Below, piece by piece: positions 54,014-63,642 of a DNA stretch of 64,000 bases. The notes beneath the pieces were generated by a model that saw nothing but the letters and a program-made list of their open reading frames with translations, ran no database searches and was not told the origin of the DNA. The stretch comes from Desulfonatronum thiosulfatophilum (GTDB lineage: Bacteria > Desulfobacterota > Desulfovibrionia > Desulfovibrionales > Desulfonatronaceae): assembly GCF_900104215.1 (NCBI RefSeq), contig NZ_FMXO01000003.1:175286-239285 (forward strand). Direction: 5' to 3'. The first letter of the stretch is position 1, and each line of letters starts with the position of its first letter. The translations under genes and the position numbers were made by a program.

Positions 54014-54988
54014 TCATCCCAGATAGGGATCTTCTTTCATGAGGTAGGTGTGGATGTAATCGGCCACGCCGGTTTCCAGGGAGCCGAAGATGACGGGACA
54101 TCCGAGATCGTACAGGCGATTCATGCTCGCTTCGGTGTAGTATTGATATTTTTCGCGTATGGCCTCCGGCATGTCGATGTATTCGACATTGAACGGCTGC
54201 TCCATGGCTGAAAAAACGGCGCGGGCCAGATCATTCCAGCTTTTGGCTTCGCCCCGTCCCAGGTTGAAGATGCCGTTGACCTCCCGGTTCTCGAGCAGCC
54301 ACCAGACCACATCCAGGCAATCCTTGACGTAGATGAAATCGCGCTGCTGGGCGCCGTCGGCGTAATCAGGCCGGTGGGACTTGAACAGGCGCAGCCTCCC
54401 GGTTTCCAGGATCTGGCGATAGGCCTTGCAGACCACGCTCATCATATCGTTCTTGTGATATTCGTTGGGACCGAAGACATTGAAGAACTTCAACCCGACC
54501 ATCCGGTCCGTCAGGTTGTTGCGCAGGGCCCAGAGATCAAAGAGCTGCTTCGAGTAGCCGTACATGTTCAGCGGCTTTAAACGGGGCATCATCTCCGGGT
54601 CGTCGTCGAAACCCAGGACTCCGTCGCCGTAGGTTGCCGCGCTGCTGGCATAGATGAACCGGACGTCGTGGCGCAGGCAGAACTGGGCCAGGATCTTCGT
54701 GTAACGGTAATTGTTCTCCATCAGGTATTCGGCATCGGTTTCCGTGGTGGAGGAGCAGGCCCCCATGTGCAGGATCGCCTGCACCTCCGGACCCAGTTTC
54801 CCCTGTTCCAGAAGCTGCAGAAACGTGGCCTTGTGCAGATATTCCGAATAGCGCAGGTTGACCAGATTCTTCCACTTTCCCCCCCGCCCCAGATCATCCA
54901 CGACAAGGATGTCCGTGATGCCCTGCTGATTCAGTTTCCAGACCAGGGCGCTGCCGATGAATCCAGCTCCCCCTGTGACGATGTACAT
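54014..54988 (-). CDS. hldD: ADP-L-glycero-D-manno-heptose 6-epimerase
   Basis: HldD finishes the ADP-heptose used for the lipopolysaccharide core. The 324-residue protein has VTGGAGFIGSALVWKL for NADP, the HMGACSSTTETD loop, the catalytic MYGYSKQLFD and the C-terminal Rossmann tail. The ATG at 54988 has GGGAGA upstream. An outer membrane with lipopolysaccharide is thus implied. It is monocistronic here. Confidence 0.94.
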   Translation of the reverse strand: MYIVTGGAGFIGSALVWKLNQQGITDILVVDDLGRGGKWKNLVNLRYSEYLHKATFLQLLEQGKLGPEVQAILHMGACSSTTETDAEYLMENNYRYTKILAQFCLRHDVRFIYASSAATYGDGVLGFDDDPEMMPRLKPLNMYGYSKQLFDLWALRNNLTDRMVGLKFFNVFGPNEYHKNDMMSVVCKAYRQILETGRLRLFKSHRPDYADGAQQRDFIYVKDCLDVVWWLLENREVNGIFNLGRGEAKSWNDLARAVFSAMEQPFNVEYIDMPEAIREKYQYYTEASMNRLYDLGCPVIFGSLETGVADYIHTYLMKEDPYLG

Positions 54989-55486
54989 AGGCGTCTCCCG
55001 TTGCAATACGAGTGTTCGTGCGTTCCGGTTGAGGCTCTACCCCGGAGCCGTGTTTGGTGGCAAGTTCGGTCATCCGTCGAGATTCTGGTTCTTGAGACGG
55101 AGTTTCAACGTTGAGGGCAGAGCCGAGAAGGTGACAAAAATATTGTTTTATGATTGGAACAGTGTCCAGCGCATCTTGTAAAGATGTCAGGCTCACGTTG
55201 AGCGCTGCTCACGAGATTTATTTTGCAACTACTCAGCTGAGGTCCTGCTTGCCTTGATTTTGCGGCCTCGCAGACTCCTTCGCCGGCTTCGTAACATCAA
55301 ACCATTGCGTGAATAAACAGCATTTTGGAGCTTCAAGTGCTTGGCAATGGTTTGATGAACGAATCCTGGCTCAGTCAAACATGCGAGACCACAAAATCAA
55401 GGCAAGCACGACCAATCCTGTGTACTTTCAGGGTATGCTGAATAGTTATTTTATTTTTATTGCTCTGTTGATCAAGGAGAACAGCC
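54989..55486. other. intergenic stretch between hldD and hisH
   Basis: The 500 bp hold the promoters of hldD (left) and hisH (right), and element B (55220-55454) fills nearly half of them. A 66-codon frame at 55309-55509 is not convincing. I see no His-rich leader peptide for the his genes. Confidence 0.5.
55220..55454. repeat. nested-palindrome element B (MITE-like)
   Basis: Outer ends AACTACTCAG (55227-55236) and CTGAATAGTT (55438-55447) pair at nine of ten positions. Next inward, 55241-55272 pairs with 55382-55413 over 32 bases with three mismatches. Then CATCAAACCATTGC (55295-55308) pairs perfectly with 55344-55357. The result is a long hairpin with internal loops. The left end matches element A at 646. 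No T run follows, so it is not a simple terminator. It ends 32 bp before the hisH start. Confidence 0.65.
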
Positions 55487-56128
55487 ATGCTGGCGATTTT
55501 GGATTATGAAGCCGGGAACCAGACCAGTGTCCGGCGGGCACTGGATTTTCTGGGTATCCCATGTTCAATCACCGCTGATCCGGACGTACTGCTCGGGGCT
55601 GCCGGAGTGATTTTTCCGGGAGTCGGCGCAGCCGGACAGGCCATGGAGGAGCTGCACTCAAAAGGCTTGGACAGGGTTCTGGGCGAGGTGGTGCGCACGG
55701 GAAAACCTTTGCTGGGCATTTGCGTGGGGTGTCAGATTTTGCTGGACTACAGCGCGGAAAACGATACCTCCACTCTGGGCATCCTGAGCGGAGAATGCCG
55801 AAGGTTCGATCCTTCCTGGACGGATGAGAGCGGGCGGAACCTGATCATCCCGCACATGGGCTGGAATGGATTCCAGCGCAAGAAGGAATGCAGCCTGCTG
55901 GACAACGTCCCGGACGAGGCGGAATTCTACTTCGTGCACAGCTACTTTCCGGTGCCCGCTCCCGAATTGGTCCTGGCAACCACGTTCTACGGCCGGGAAT
56001 TCGCGTCCCTGTTCGGCCGCCCCGGTCTCTGGGCCACCCAGTTCCATCCGGAAAAGAGCGGACGACCCGGTTTGACCCTGCTCGCCAACTTTTACGCCTA
56101 CTGCAACGAGGTGGCCCATGCTCAGTAA
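55487..56128 (+). CDS. hisH: imidazole glycerol phosphate synthase, glutamine amidotransferase subunit
   Basis: HisH supplies ammonia from glutamine to HisF in histidine synthesis. The 213-residue class I amidotransferase has the nucleophile in [11 protein letters not shown], where most HisH proteins read GICLGMQ, and the His/Glu pair in [16 protein letters not shown] precedes the ATG. It overlaps hisF by 11 bases, which fits a stoichiometric complex. Confidence 0.92.
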   Translation: MLAILDYEAGNQTSVRRALDFLGIPCSITADPDVLLGAAGVIFPGVGAAGQAMEELHSKGLDRVLGEVVRTGKPLLGICVGCQILLDYSAENDTSTLGILSGECRRFDPSWTDESGRNLIIPHMGWNGFQRKKECSLLDNVPDEAEFYFVHSYFPVPAPELVLATTFYGREFASLFGRPGLWATQFHPEKSGRPGLTLLANFYAYCNEVAHAQ

Positions 56129-56897
56129 ACGCATCATCCCCTGCCTGGACGTTCGGGACGGCAGACTGACCAAGGGCGTGAAGTTCAAGGGCAACGTGGA
56201 CATCGGCGATCCCGTGGATATGGCTCGGTTCTACTCCGACGAAGGGGCCGACGAACTGGTGTTCTACGACATCACGGCATCCAGCGAAGACCGGGGCATT
56301 ATGCTCCGCGTGGTGGAAGAGGTGGCGTCCAAGACCTTCATCCCGTTCTCCGTTGGCGGCGGCATTCGCAACGTCGCGGACATGCGGGCCGTGCTGCTGG
56401 CGGGTGCGGAAAAGATCTCCGTCAATTCCGCCGCGGTGCGGACGCCGGAGATCATCTCCCAGGGAGCTGCTGCATTCGGGTCCCAATGCATCGTGGTGGG
56501 CATGGACGTGCTGAAGGTGGATACGAGCCAATCCATTCCGTCAGGGTACGAAGTGGTCATCCATGGGGGCCGTACTCCCACCGGCCTTGACGCCCTGGCC
56601 TGGGCCGGAAAGGTGCAGGAACTGGGAGCAGGTGAAATCTGCCTGAATTCCATTGATGCCGACGGCACCAAGGAAGGTTACGAGTTGACCTTGACCCGGT
56701 TGATCTCCGAGGCCGTATCCATTCCAGTGATCGCTTCAGGCGGCGCCGGCAAGCCGGAGCATCTGGCCGACGCCCTGAACCAGGGGCTGGCTTCCGCGGC
56801 CCTGGTGGCCTCCATCGTGCATTTCGGCGAGTATTCAATTCGGGGAATCAAGGACATCCTGGCTGATCAAGGCATCAAGGTCCGCCAGGTGTGGTGA
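56118..56897 (+). CDS. hisF: imidazole glycerol phosphate synthase, cyclase subunit
   Basis: HisF makes imidazole glycerol phosphate and AICAR. The 259-residue barrel protein has the catalytic Asp in [43 protein letters not shown] and [12 protein letters not shown]. The other his genes are not in the window. A long hairpin follows. Confidence 0.94.
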   Translation: MLSKRIIPCLDVRDGRLTKGVKFKGNVDIGDPVDMARFYSDEGADELVFYDITASSEDRGIMLRVVEEVASKTFIPFSVGGGIRNVADMRAVLLAGAEKISVNSAAVRTPEIISQGAAAFGSQCIVVGMDVLKVDTSQSIPSGYEVVIHGGRTPTGLDALAWAGKVQELGAGEICLNSIDADGTKEGYELTLTRLISEAVSIPVIASGGAGKPEHLADALNQGLASAALVASIVHFGEYSIRGIKDILADQGIKVRQVW

Positions 56898-56918
56898 GGG
56901 CTAAAATAAGAAGTCGCA

Positions 56919-56989
56919 ATAAAAAAGCGCTCCGTGCGCCTCTCGCCTCGTTGAACTTCAATGGAGGAGAGAGGCGCACGGAGCGCTTT
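56919..56989. terminator. bidirectional terminator, 21-bp perfect stem
   Basis: AAAGCGCTCCGTGCGCCTCTC (56924-56944; 21 bases described by its ends AAAGCGCT and GCCTCTC) pairs perfectly with 56969-56989. The loop can pair further (CCTC/GAGG, TTGAA/TTCAA). The A run at 56921 gives TTTTTT for moaC on the minus strand, and TTTCATTT follows on the plus strand for hisF. Confidence 0.88.
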
Positions 56990-57024
56990 CATTTATATGC
57001 AAAACGGAATTTCTGCTGCCGATG

Positions 57025-57540
57025 CTACTCCACCGGATCATCAGTCGGATGGTCGTCGTCCGAAATGGCTTCGTACGTGCCGCCGCGTCCTCCGGATTTG
57101 TGCATCAAGCGGCAGGGCCCGACCACGATGTCCTTTTGTACAGCCTTGCACATGTCGTAGATGGTCAGCGCAGCCACCTGAACCGCCATGAGAGCTTCCA
57201 TTTCCGCGCCGGTCTGCCCGGTGCAGCGAATTTCGGAATCGATGATGATGCGCAGGCGTTGCACGTCCACGGTGAAGCGCAGATCGACATAGGACAGGTT
57301 TAAGGTGTGGCACAGGGGAATCAGTTCGGAGGTTCTTTTGGCCGCCATAATTCCCGCAACCTTGGCTGTGGCCAGGACGTCCCCCTTGGGCAGGGCCTTT
57401 TCCAGGAGCAGGTCCAGGGTCTTCGCGGAGAGTATGATTTCGCCGCGGGCCATGGCCAGGCGCTGGGTCTGTTCCTTGTCGCCAACATCCACCATGGTCA
57501 AATCGCCATTCTCCGTCATATGAGAAAACATTGCGCCCAT
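57025..57540 (-). CDS. moaC: cyclic pyranopterin monophosphate synthase
   Basis: MoaC makes cyclic pyranopterin in molybdopterin synthesis, needed here for molybdenum and tungsten enzymes such as AOR. The 171-residue protein has the family motifs SELIPLCHTL, EALMAVQVAALTIYDMCKAV and KSGGRGG. The start is at 57540, four bases after the dnaJ stop. An internal Met is also possible (MFSH, three codons later). Last gene of rpoZ-dnaJ-moaC. Confidence 0.94.
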   Translation of the reverse strand: MGAMFSHMTENGDLTMVDVGDKEQTQRLAMARGEIILSAKTLDLLLEKALPKGDVLATAKVAGIMAAKRTSELIPLCHTLNLSYVDLRFTVDVQRLRIIIDSEIRCTGQTGAEMEALMAVQVAALTIYDMCKAVQKDIVVGPCRLMHKSGGRGGTYEAISDDDHPTDDPVE

Positions 57541-57544
57541 ACTG

Positions 57545-58651
57545 TCATCCTTTTACGGCATCTTTTGCCTTTTTGAAGAGGCGCTTCACCTTTTTCATGG
57601 GCCGGTCATCTTCCAGGCGGGCAAATTCGCGCAAGAGTTCTTCCTGCTTGCCGGTCAACCTGGTAGGAATCATCACCTGGACTTCGACCAGCAGGTCTCC
57701 CCGATGGCTGCTGCCAAGATGGGGCAAGCCCATTCCGGAAATCTGAAAGACATGTCCGCTCTGGGTACCTTTGGGGATATCCATGGGGACGGGGTCGTCC
57801 AGGGTGGGCACCTCGATGCGCGCGCCGAGAGCGGCGTCCACGAAGCTGATTTCCTTCTTGACCACCAGGTTTTGTCCCTGGCGACGAAAAACATCGTCCT
57901 CCTGCACATGAATGACCACGAAGAGGTCGCCGGGTGGGCCGCCGTACAAGCCCGGTTCGCCTTCCCCGCGCAGGCGCAGGCGGCTTCCATTGTCCACGCC
58001 GGCCGGAACCCGGACTTTAAGTTCCCGTATCTTGCGTACGATGCCTCGGCCATGGCAGGTCCGGCAGGGCGTGGTGATGATTTCTCCCTGACCTTGGCAA
58101 ATCGGGCAGGTTACGGCTAGGCGAAAAAAACCCTGACTCTGGTGAATCTGGCCCTGGCCTCCGCATTGTTGACAGGTTTCCGGTCTTGTTCCCGGGGCCG
58201 CACCTGATCCGCTACATTCCTCGCAGGTTTCGTTCTTGGGCAGCTCCAGTTCAATTTCTCTGCCTTTGGCCGCATCCCGGAAGGACAGCGTCAGGTTGTA
58301 GCGAAGATCCGCTCCGGCCTGAGGCCTGGGACCGCGATTTCCATATCCGAAAAACTCACCGAATATGTCGCTGAAGGTCGAGAAAATGTCGTCCGTGTTG
58401 CGAAAGCCCTGAAAACCGGAATTGTTGAGTCCTTCATGGCCGAACCGGTCATAATGGGCGCGTTTTTGTGGATCGCGAAGCACTTCGTAAGCTTCCGCGG
58501 CCTCCTTGAACCGTACCTCGGCCTGTGGATCATCCGGATTGCGGTCCGGATGGTACTTCATGGCCATGCGTCGATAAGCCTTCTTGATTTCCTCTTCCGA
58601 CGCATCCCCGGGTACTCCGAGGATTTCATAAAAATCCTTTCGTTGCGCCAT
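57545..58651 (-). CDS. dnaJ: chaperone DnaJ
   Basis: DnaJ (Hsp40) brings substrates to DnaK and stimulates its ATPase. The 368-residue protein has the J-domain with the HPD motif ([13 protein letters not shown]), a Gly/Phe region ([15 protein letters not shown]), the four zinc motifs [24 protein letters not shown] and CRTCHGRG, and the C-terminal substrate domain. It starts two bases after the rpoZ stop. Confidence 0.96.
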   Translation of the reverse strand: MAQRKDFYEILGVPGDASEEEIKKAYRRMAMKYHPDRNPDDPQAEVRFKEAAEAYEVLRDPQKRAHYDRFGHEGLNNSGFQGFRNTDDIFSTFSDIFGEFFGYGNRGPRPQAGADLRYNLTLSFRDAAKGREIELELPKNETCEECSGSGAAPGTRPETCQQCGGQGQIHQSQGFFRLAVTCPICQGQGEIITTPCRTCHGRGIVRKIRELKVRVPAGVDNGSRLRLRGEGEPGLYGGPPGDLFVVIHVQEDDVFRRQGQNLVVKKEISFVDAALGARIEVPTLDDPVPMDIPKGTQSGHVFQISGMGLPHLGSSHRGDLLVEVQVMIPTRLTGKQEELLREFARLEDDRPMKKVKRLFKKAKDAVKG

Positions 58652-58652
58652 G

Positions 58653-58874
58653 TTACTTTGTCACGCCAATGACCGCGGCTTGCTGAATGTCCTCAGAAGG
58701 CAACACCTTGCCCGCGGCTATTTCACGGAGCGCGGTGACGATGTCCTTGTTGTCGCTTTCCAGCAGCGGCTTGTACCCTTTGCGATATTGCTGGACCCGC
58801 TTGATCGCCATCTGAACCACAAGAAATCTATTATCCACCTGCTGCAAGCAGTCTTCAACAGTAATTCTGGCCAT
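58653..58874 (-). CDS. rpoZ: DNA-directed RNA polymerase omega subunit
   Basis: The omega subunit aids assembly of RNA polymerase. The 73-residue protein has the family start [20 protein letters not shown] and the [10 protein letters not shown] segment, where E. coli reads ALREIEEGLI. GGAGG lies before the start. It is first of a three-gene unit with dnaJ and moaC. Confidence 0.92.
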   Translation of the reverse strand: MARITVEDCLQQVDNRFLVVQMAIKRVQQYRKGYKPLLESDNKDIVTALREIAAGKVLPSEDIQQAAVIGVTK

Positions 58875-59050
58875 ATATCCTCCAGGGAGTTTCTTTAATT
58901 TACAAAACTTTACCTTTTATCAAGGAACGTGTGTCGCGTCAATGATGATTATTGTCGAAAAATAATTTCACGATCCAAGGTTGATGGGAGTGCGGAAGTT
59001 GTTTAAGCCATGGCGCCGCAATGCGGCAATCTTCAAGAGAAGGAATAACC

Positions 59051-59800
59051 ATGACGCGTATCGGAAAATTGGCCTTTGCCCAAAAAAAATGTCTCGGCCA
59101 AACAGGCTTGTTGATGCAGCGTTTGGGCATGGTATGGCCCGGGGCACGAGTCGGCGTGGCCGTATCCGGCGGAGTGGACAGCTGGGTGTTGCTCCAGGTT
59201 CTCCTGTTGCGGCAACGAATCGTTCCATTCCCCTTTGAAGTGATGGCTGTCCATCTCAATCCCGGTTTCGATCCGGTCAGCCATGCGCCCTTGTCGCCCT
59301 GGCTGCAGGCGCATGGGGTCGCGCTTCATGCGGAACAGACGGATTTTGGTCCAATGGCGCACAGCTCCGCAAACAGAAAGAATTCTGCCTGTTTTTTGTG
59401 CAGTTGGCACCGGCGCAAACGCCTTTTTGAGATTTGTCGACAATACAATCTGACGCATCTGGCGCTGGGCCATAATGCCGATGATCTGGTACTGACATTT
59501 TTCTTGAATTTGTTCCGTAATGGACGTGTGGAAGGCATGACGCCCAAGGAAGATTATTTCAAAGGAGAACTGACGCTGATCAGACCGTTGTTGCTCGTGG
59601 ATAAGCCGATGATCCGCAAGGCAGCCAAGCAATGGAACTTGCCTGTCTGGAGCAATCCCTGCCCATCGGCAACGCAGAGTGAACGCGCCAAAACCGAAAT
59701 TTGGCTCCGGAAAATCGTATCCGAGGATCCGGCAATGCACGGCAGTGTCTATGGTGCATTGAAGCGGTGGCAGCTTGACGTGATGAAGGGAAATTTTTAG
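59051..59800 (+). CDS. PP-loop ATPase, TtcA-like tRNA sulfurtransferase
   Basis: TtcA adds sulfur to cytidine 32 of tRNA with ATP and an iron-sulfur cluster. This 249-residue protein has the PP-loop SGGVDSWVLLQ, a cysteine pair ACFLCSWHRRKRLFE near residue 118 that matches the first TtcA CXXC, and GHNADDLVLTFFLNLF. The second pair is reduced to one Cys (SNPCPSATQ). The related TtuA type is also possible. The ATG at 59051 is chosen over an earlier Met 10 codons upstream because AAGG precedes it. Confidence 0.82.
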   Translation: MTRIGKLAFAQKKCLGQTGLLMQRLGMVWPGARVGVAVSGGVDSWVLLQVLLLRQRIVPFPFEVMAVHLNPGFDPVSHAPLSPWLQAHGVALHAEQTDFGPMAHSSANRKNSACFLCSWHRRKRLFEICRQYNLTHLALGHNADDLVLTFFLNLFRNGRVEGMTPKEDYFKGELTLIRPLLLVDKPMIRKAAKQWNLPVWSNPCPSATQSERAKTEIWLRKIVSEDPAMHGSVYGALKRWQLDVMKGNF

Positions 59801-59816
59801 GAGTCGGTCAAGCTTG

Positions 59817-59837
59817 ACATGTTGGCGTGTAACATGT
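59817..59837. promoter_or_regulatory. candidate operator, 7-bp palindromic arms
   Basis: ACATGTT and AACATGT flank seven bases in perfect dyad symmetry, just inside a TTGACA at 59814-59819. It may bind a dimeric regulator of the M23 peptidase gene, whose start is 209 bp downstream. No regulator is identified. Confidence 0.35.
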
Positions 59838-60045
59838 GAATTGGCCGCTATTAAGCTGCGGAATGCTGTACAATCATTAAGGTGGCGTGCAAAACTTCAA
59901 AGCTGATGCAAATTATATGAACGGGCAGAAGTAACGGAACAAAATATCCCGAGGTTGCATTCGATGTGACCGATCATGGTCTGCCTAACTTACAAATCTT
60001 CGGCTCTGATAAAGTCTGCTGAGTCTCAAAGGTTCAAAGGGTCCA

Positions 60046-60951
60046 ATGATTAGAAAAAAATACCAAATCCTTGTCTTCAAGGATAATGCCGGTACCTGCA
60101 ACACGTTCACTCTTCATATCTGGATGTGTTTGCTGACAGCCGGCATTTTTTTTGCTTCTGTGGGCTTGAATCTCCACTTTTTCCATAACCGTCTGAATGC
60201 CGACACCATGCAGGACAAGCTTCATCAGGCTCAAAGAAATTTGGAAAATCAGCAGACCCAATTCCTCATTTTGACCGAAAAAATCGAAGAGCTTGAAACT
60301 CAAGTCAATCAGGTTTCACGTTTAAATGCCAAGATTAGAGTCATGGCCAACCTTGATTCTGAACACGTTCCGGCTTCCTTCTCTCTGGGGGGGGCGGAAA
60401 GAATGGGATTTACGGACCAGTATGCGACAACCCATCGCCAGGAACTGCTGGTTCGTAAGATGCACAATTTTTTGGAGCAGTTGCGTGCAGAAGCTAAACT
60501 GGAGCAGATCCGTCAGGAGGAACTGCTTGCAAAATTGCGAGATAACCAAGGTTTTTTCGCGTCCACTCCTTCCATTTGGCCAACCGATGGCTGGGTGACG
60601 TCTGATTTTGGCTATCGCCGTTCTCCGTTCACGGACAGAAGGGAGTTCCACAAAGGGATCGATATCGCCGGCCCTCCAGGAACGCCGATCTACGCGACGG
60701 CCAAGGGGCGGGTTCTCTCCGCCGACAGGGATGGGGCCTACGGTTTGACCGTGACCATCGATCATGGTTCGGGCATCGTCACACTCTACGCGCACATGCA
60801 GCGGATCAACGTGAAAACGGGGCAGGATGTCAGTCGCGGCGAATTGATCGGCTACATTGGCAGCACCGGACGCACCACCGGTCCTCACCTGCATTACGAA
60901 GTCCGGTTGAACGGCATGCCGGTTGATCCCAAAAGATACATCCTGAATTAA
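60046..60951 (+). CDS. M23 family peptidase, membrane-anchored
   Basis: This 301-residue protein has a short cytoplasmic start, one membrane helix near residues 25-45 (LHIWMCLLTAGIFFASVG), a coiled coil (residues about 55-100) and a C-terminal LytM domain with HKGIDIAGPPGTPIY, TIDHGSGIVTLYAHM and GPHLHYEVR. The metal-binding His and Asp (HKGID) and HLHYE are all there, so it is probably an active cell-wall endopeptidase and not a regulatory dead form. The ribosome site is weak. Confidence 0.88.
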   Translation: MIRKKYQILVFKDNAGTCNTFTLHIWMCLLTAGIFFASVGLNLHFFHNRLNADTMQDKLHQAQRNLENQQTQFLILTEKIEELETQVNQVSRLNAKIRVMANLDSEHVPASFSLGGAERMGFTDQYATTHRQELLVRKMHNFLEQLRAEAKLEQIRQEELLAKLRDNQGFFASTPSIWPTDGWVTSDFGYRRSPFTDRREFHKGIDIAGPPGTPIYATAKGRVLSADRDGAYGLTVTIDHGSGIVTLYAHMQRINVKTGQDVSRGELIGYIGSTGRTTGPHLHYEVRLNGMPVDPKRYILN

Positions 60952-61060
60952 CGGGTACTTTTGCGATTTCAAGCCGGCAAGCTGAACCGGAGATTTCCTC
61001 TATTTAGATCTTCTACCGACATACTCGGATGGTGATCTTGAATTCTGATACATCATTTCT

Positions 61061-61332
61061 GGCTCTTCGACGTTGGATGTGGAATTGTGCAACAGCCTGA
61101 CTATTGCATGATCCTTGTTCGGAGCCACTGCCGGAGGCATCCCCGTCCTTCGCCCACGATTAAACACGATTAAATGTGTCGCGTGAAGCCAAAACCGTCA
61201 AGGCATGGCGTTAGCCATCCCTGAAGGGGCTGCCTTGATGGGCTTGGCGCTCGTGCCATTATCGAGGGGGTGATACGACTCTCCGGGTGCTACATGGTTT
61301 GAGGTCAATTCCACATCCAAAGTCGAGGAACC
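61061..61332. mobile_element. non-autonomous ISL3-like miniature element
   Basis: A 27-bp inverted repeat (GGCTCTTCGACGTTGGATGT... at 61061-61087, and its complement at 61306-61332) has three mismatches. Both ends start with GG, as in ISL3-family termini. The 272-bp body codes for nothing, and no target duplication is clear. At 61198-61238 a cloverleaf-like fold is seen (TCAAGGCA/TGCCTTGA with two inner hairpins). The rest of the gap between 60952 and 61402 holds nothing I recognise. Confidence 0.6.
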
Positions 61333-61402
61333 TAAATGAAAGGATCCTACTCCATAAAAAAAGGTATATCTGAGCGATAGAACCGCCGGCCATGTTTTGC
61401 TT

Positions 61403-62824
61403 TCAGACTTTTAGGACGTGGTGGCTGGCCAAAGGCGAGATTTTGCAGCACGTCCATGCGGTTGAATGGCTCGAGGGGGGAGCGCCAATCGGGTTGCCGA
61501 GCACTTCGATGGTGATGGCTCCTGTGGAACGCTCACCGGTAACTTTCCATTCCGGTCCAGCGATGTACAGTTCGAAATCATTTTGCTCCACCGGCAACGG
61601 CTGGGTGGGCACGGACCAAAACAAGTGGTTTGGCGGATAGTAGAACGCCATCACGAGCGAACGAAGAGACCAGAGGCTGCTTGCCGGTCCGGCATAGAGG
61701 TCGAGAATGCGAGGATCCGGGCCATGATAGCCCTGGGTGACGATACCTTTGCGCAACGCGCGGCGGGCCAAAAAATATTGCCACGTCACATCGAGAGCCC
61801 GTCTCGCCTCACCTGGCGTTACCGTCTCGGAGTAGCTTTCAGCTCCAGCGACAAGGGGGCAGACGCGGCAATTCGATAATGAACGCTGCGCCCGAGAATT
61901 GGGAAGCCGTGCGGGCCAATCAAGTATCTGTAGTTTGCAAGGAATTTTTGTTGTGTGTTTTGAATAAATGTCGAATCCCACTGCGGGTCAATGCGGTTGA
62001 TCCAGGTTAATGCGTAGTGAAAACCCCAAGCGCTGTAGAAGTCCACATGTCCTGATGGACCATCCCTGAACCAGCCATCGCCGAGATCAAAATCCTTGAT
62101 CCGGTCAAAAGTGCTCCCGCACCCCCCTGATTTGCGAAGGATATCCAAGAGCGGTGATGACACGATCAATCAAGACAAAGAAAAGATGCCAGATGTTGTC
62201 GAGCCCTGGTCGGCCATCAACAAGCGAGAGCCAGTCCACGTCGGCCTTGCGTTGATGCATGGTCAAGCCTTCCCACACGGAGTCGCGAAACAACCAAAGT
62301 GCCAGCGCGATATCAGCTGCTTCAACGATTCGTTTGATTGCTTTTGCCTGGCATGTCGCCCCAGTATGACGATGCATTAGGGTCGGTTCCCGCGAGCAGG
62401 CCGCGCTTGAACTCTTCAGGAATCGAAAGACGGGTACCTTGCGCCAGGATTATTTCCGAATTGCGGCCTGATGCGCACCATGCTCCGAACAAGGCATAGT
62501 CCGAGCAAATCCTTCGAGTGCATCGCATTCCGTTCCACTCCAGCTTGGCAGTCCAGGATAGATTGCACCCGAACCGGATGCGTTACGATAACGATATGTC
62601 GCCCACGTCGTGGGCCAAGTATCGCACAGATTATCATAATCTGAAACCGGAACCGGATCATTTGCGAAACCCTCAAGAAGTTTTTCAGTAGATTTGGGAA
62701 ATCGCCAACTACGCATTATGGTTGGCATCTGTTGCATCAGCCCCACCGACAGCCGTATTCCTTTTAAAATTTTTACTATGTTTTTCTTCATCAAGACCTC
62801 CTGCATAGAGACTCCGTCATTCAT
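61403..62824 (-). pseudogene. DUF2264 family protein, broken by several frameshifts
   Basis: Five fragments in different frames on the minus strand together cover a DUF2264 protein: WSGTECDALEGFART (62824-62450), SIPEEFKRGLLAGTDPNASSYWGD (62528-62322), EAADIALALWLFRDSVWEGL to VITALGYPS (62377-62105), DLGDGWFRDGPSGHVDFYSAWGFHY (62169-61819) and the C-terminus (61981-61403). At least four frame changes are needed. Family members are about 400-600 residues long, of unknown function (some lie near polysaccharide degradation genes). The decay, with mobile elements on both sides, points to a non-functional copy. Confidence 0.8.
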
Positions 62825-63061
62825 GTCGGAGAGGAAATGCAGTCTTTTGAAAGTTGATAGCCATACCCATCACCGCGTTGCGGCAATTTGCATAAACGAT
62901 GGGGAATTCCCTGTACCACTTCGCCAAGCGTTTTGATGTTGAAACTGCTTGTAGCCCTGACAGCAAAACGGCCAAAGTGTATTCTCGCTTTTTTTTCGGA
63001 AGGCACGTCCCGCCCGGACCAGTTTATGGGTTCGCCTTCCCTGGCATTAATCACGTCGCGC
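62825..63061. other. stretch without recognised genes
   Basis: Between the DUF2264 pseudogene and the kinase remnant lies about 240 bp with a 77-codon minus-strand frame (63054-62821, starting MINAREGEPINW). It has no recognisable motif and I do not call it a gene. Confidence 0.4.
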
Positions 63062-63642
63062 TTATGCCTTTTTTACGGAGACAACCCGCTCCAACGCCTT
63101 CACCAAGTCTTTCATTCGCACCGGCTTGGATATGTAGTCGTCCATGCCCGCATCCAAGAACTTCTCACGGTCTCCGATCATGGCATAGGCGGTCAGGGCG
63201 AAGATCGGGATGTCCTTTTTGTTACCTAAAGATGTGGACTGACGGATCTCCTTGGTCGCATTAACCCCATTCAGCACCGGCATTTGCACATCCATCAGAA
63301 TCACGTCAAAGTCCTGGGCCGCAAGCAGGTCCAGTACCTGTCTGCCGTCCTCGGCATGCGTCACGTGATGGCCTGCTTCTGCAAGCAGCTTGCGGATCGA
63401 CAGGGCATGGGTCGGTTCGTCCTCGGCCAGGAGGATGCGCAGGTTTTGACCTCCTTCTTTTTGTGTAGCCGTGGTCTTGGTTTGGGACGTATCAACTTGT
63501 AGCTTGAATGGCAGGACCACATGCACTTCTGTTCCTTCTCCCGGCTGGCTGTCGATTCCAATCCGGCCGTTCATCATTTCAACCAGCCGTTTGACGATGG
63601 CCAAGCCAAGACCTGCGCCCTGGTAGCTGCGCGTATATCTAG
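63062..63642 (-). pseudogene. hybrid histidine kinase, C-terminal part, cut by an IS element
   Basis: This remnant retains the end of the ATPase domain (TRSYQGAGLGLAIVKRLVE with the G2 box, MNGRIGIDSQPGEGTEVHV) and a complete receiver domain: ILLAEDEPTHALSI with the acidic pocket, VILMDVQMPVLNG with the phospho-Asp, ALTAYA and SKPVRMKDL. The dimerisation domain and most of the ATPase domain are missing. They were separated at 63643 by an IS element, with CTAG at 63639-63642 as the likely target duplication. The truncated product would not be a working kinase. Confidence 0.85.

Noticed and set aside
55309..55509. 66-codon frame across element B into hisH
   Set aside because: It is wholly within the palindrome and overlaps the hisH start in another frame, without a ribosome site or motif.
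62821..63054. 77-codon minus-strand frame beside the kinase remnant
   Set aside because: It has no motif or family resemblance and lies between two pseudogenes, so it is left as unassigned sequence.
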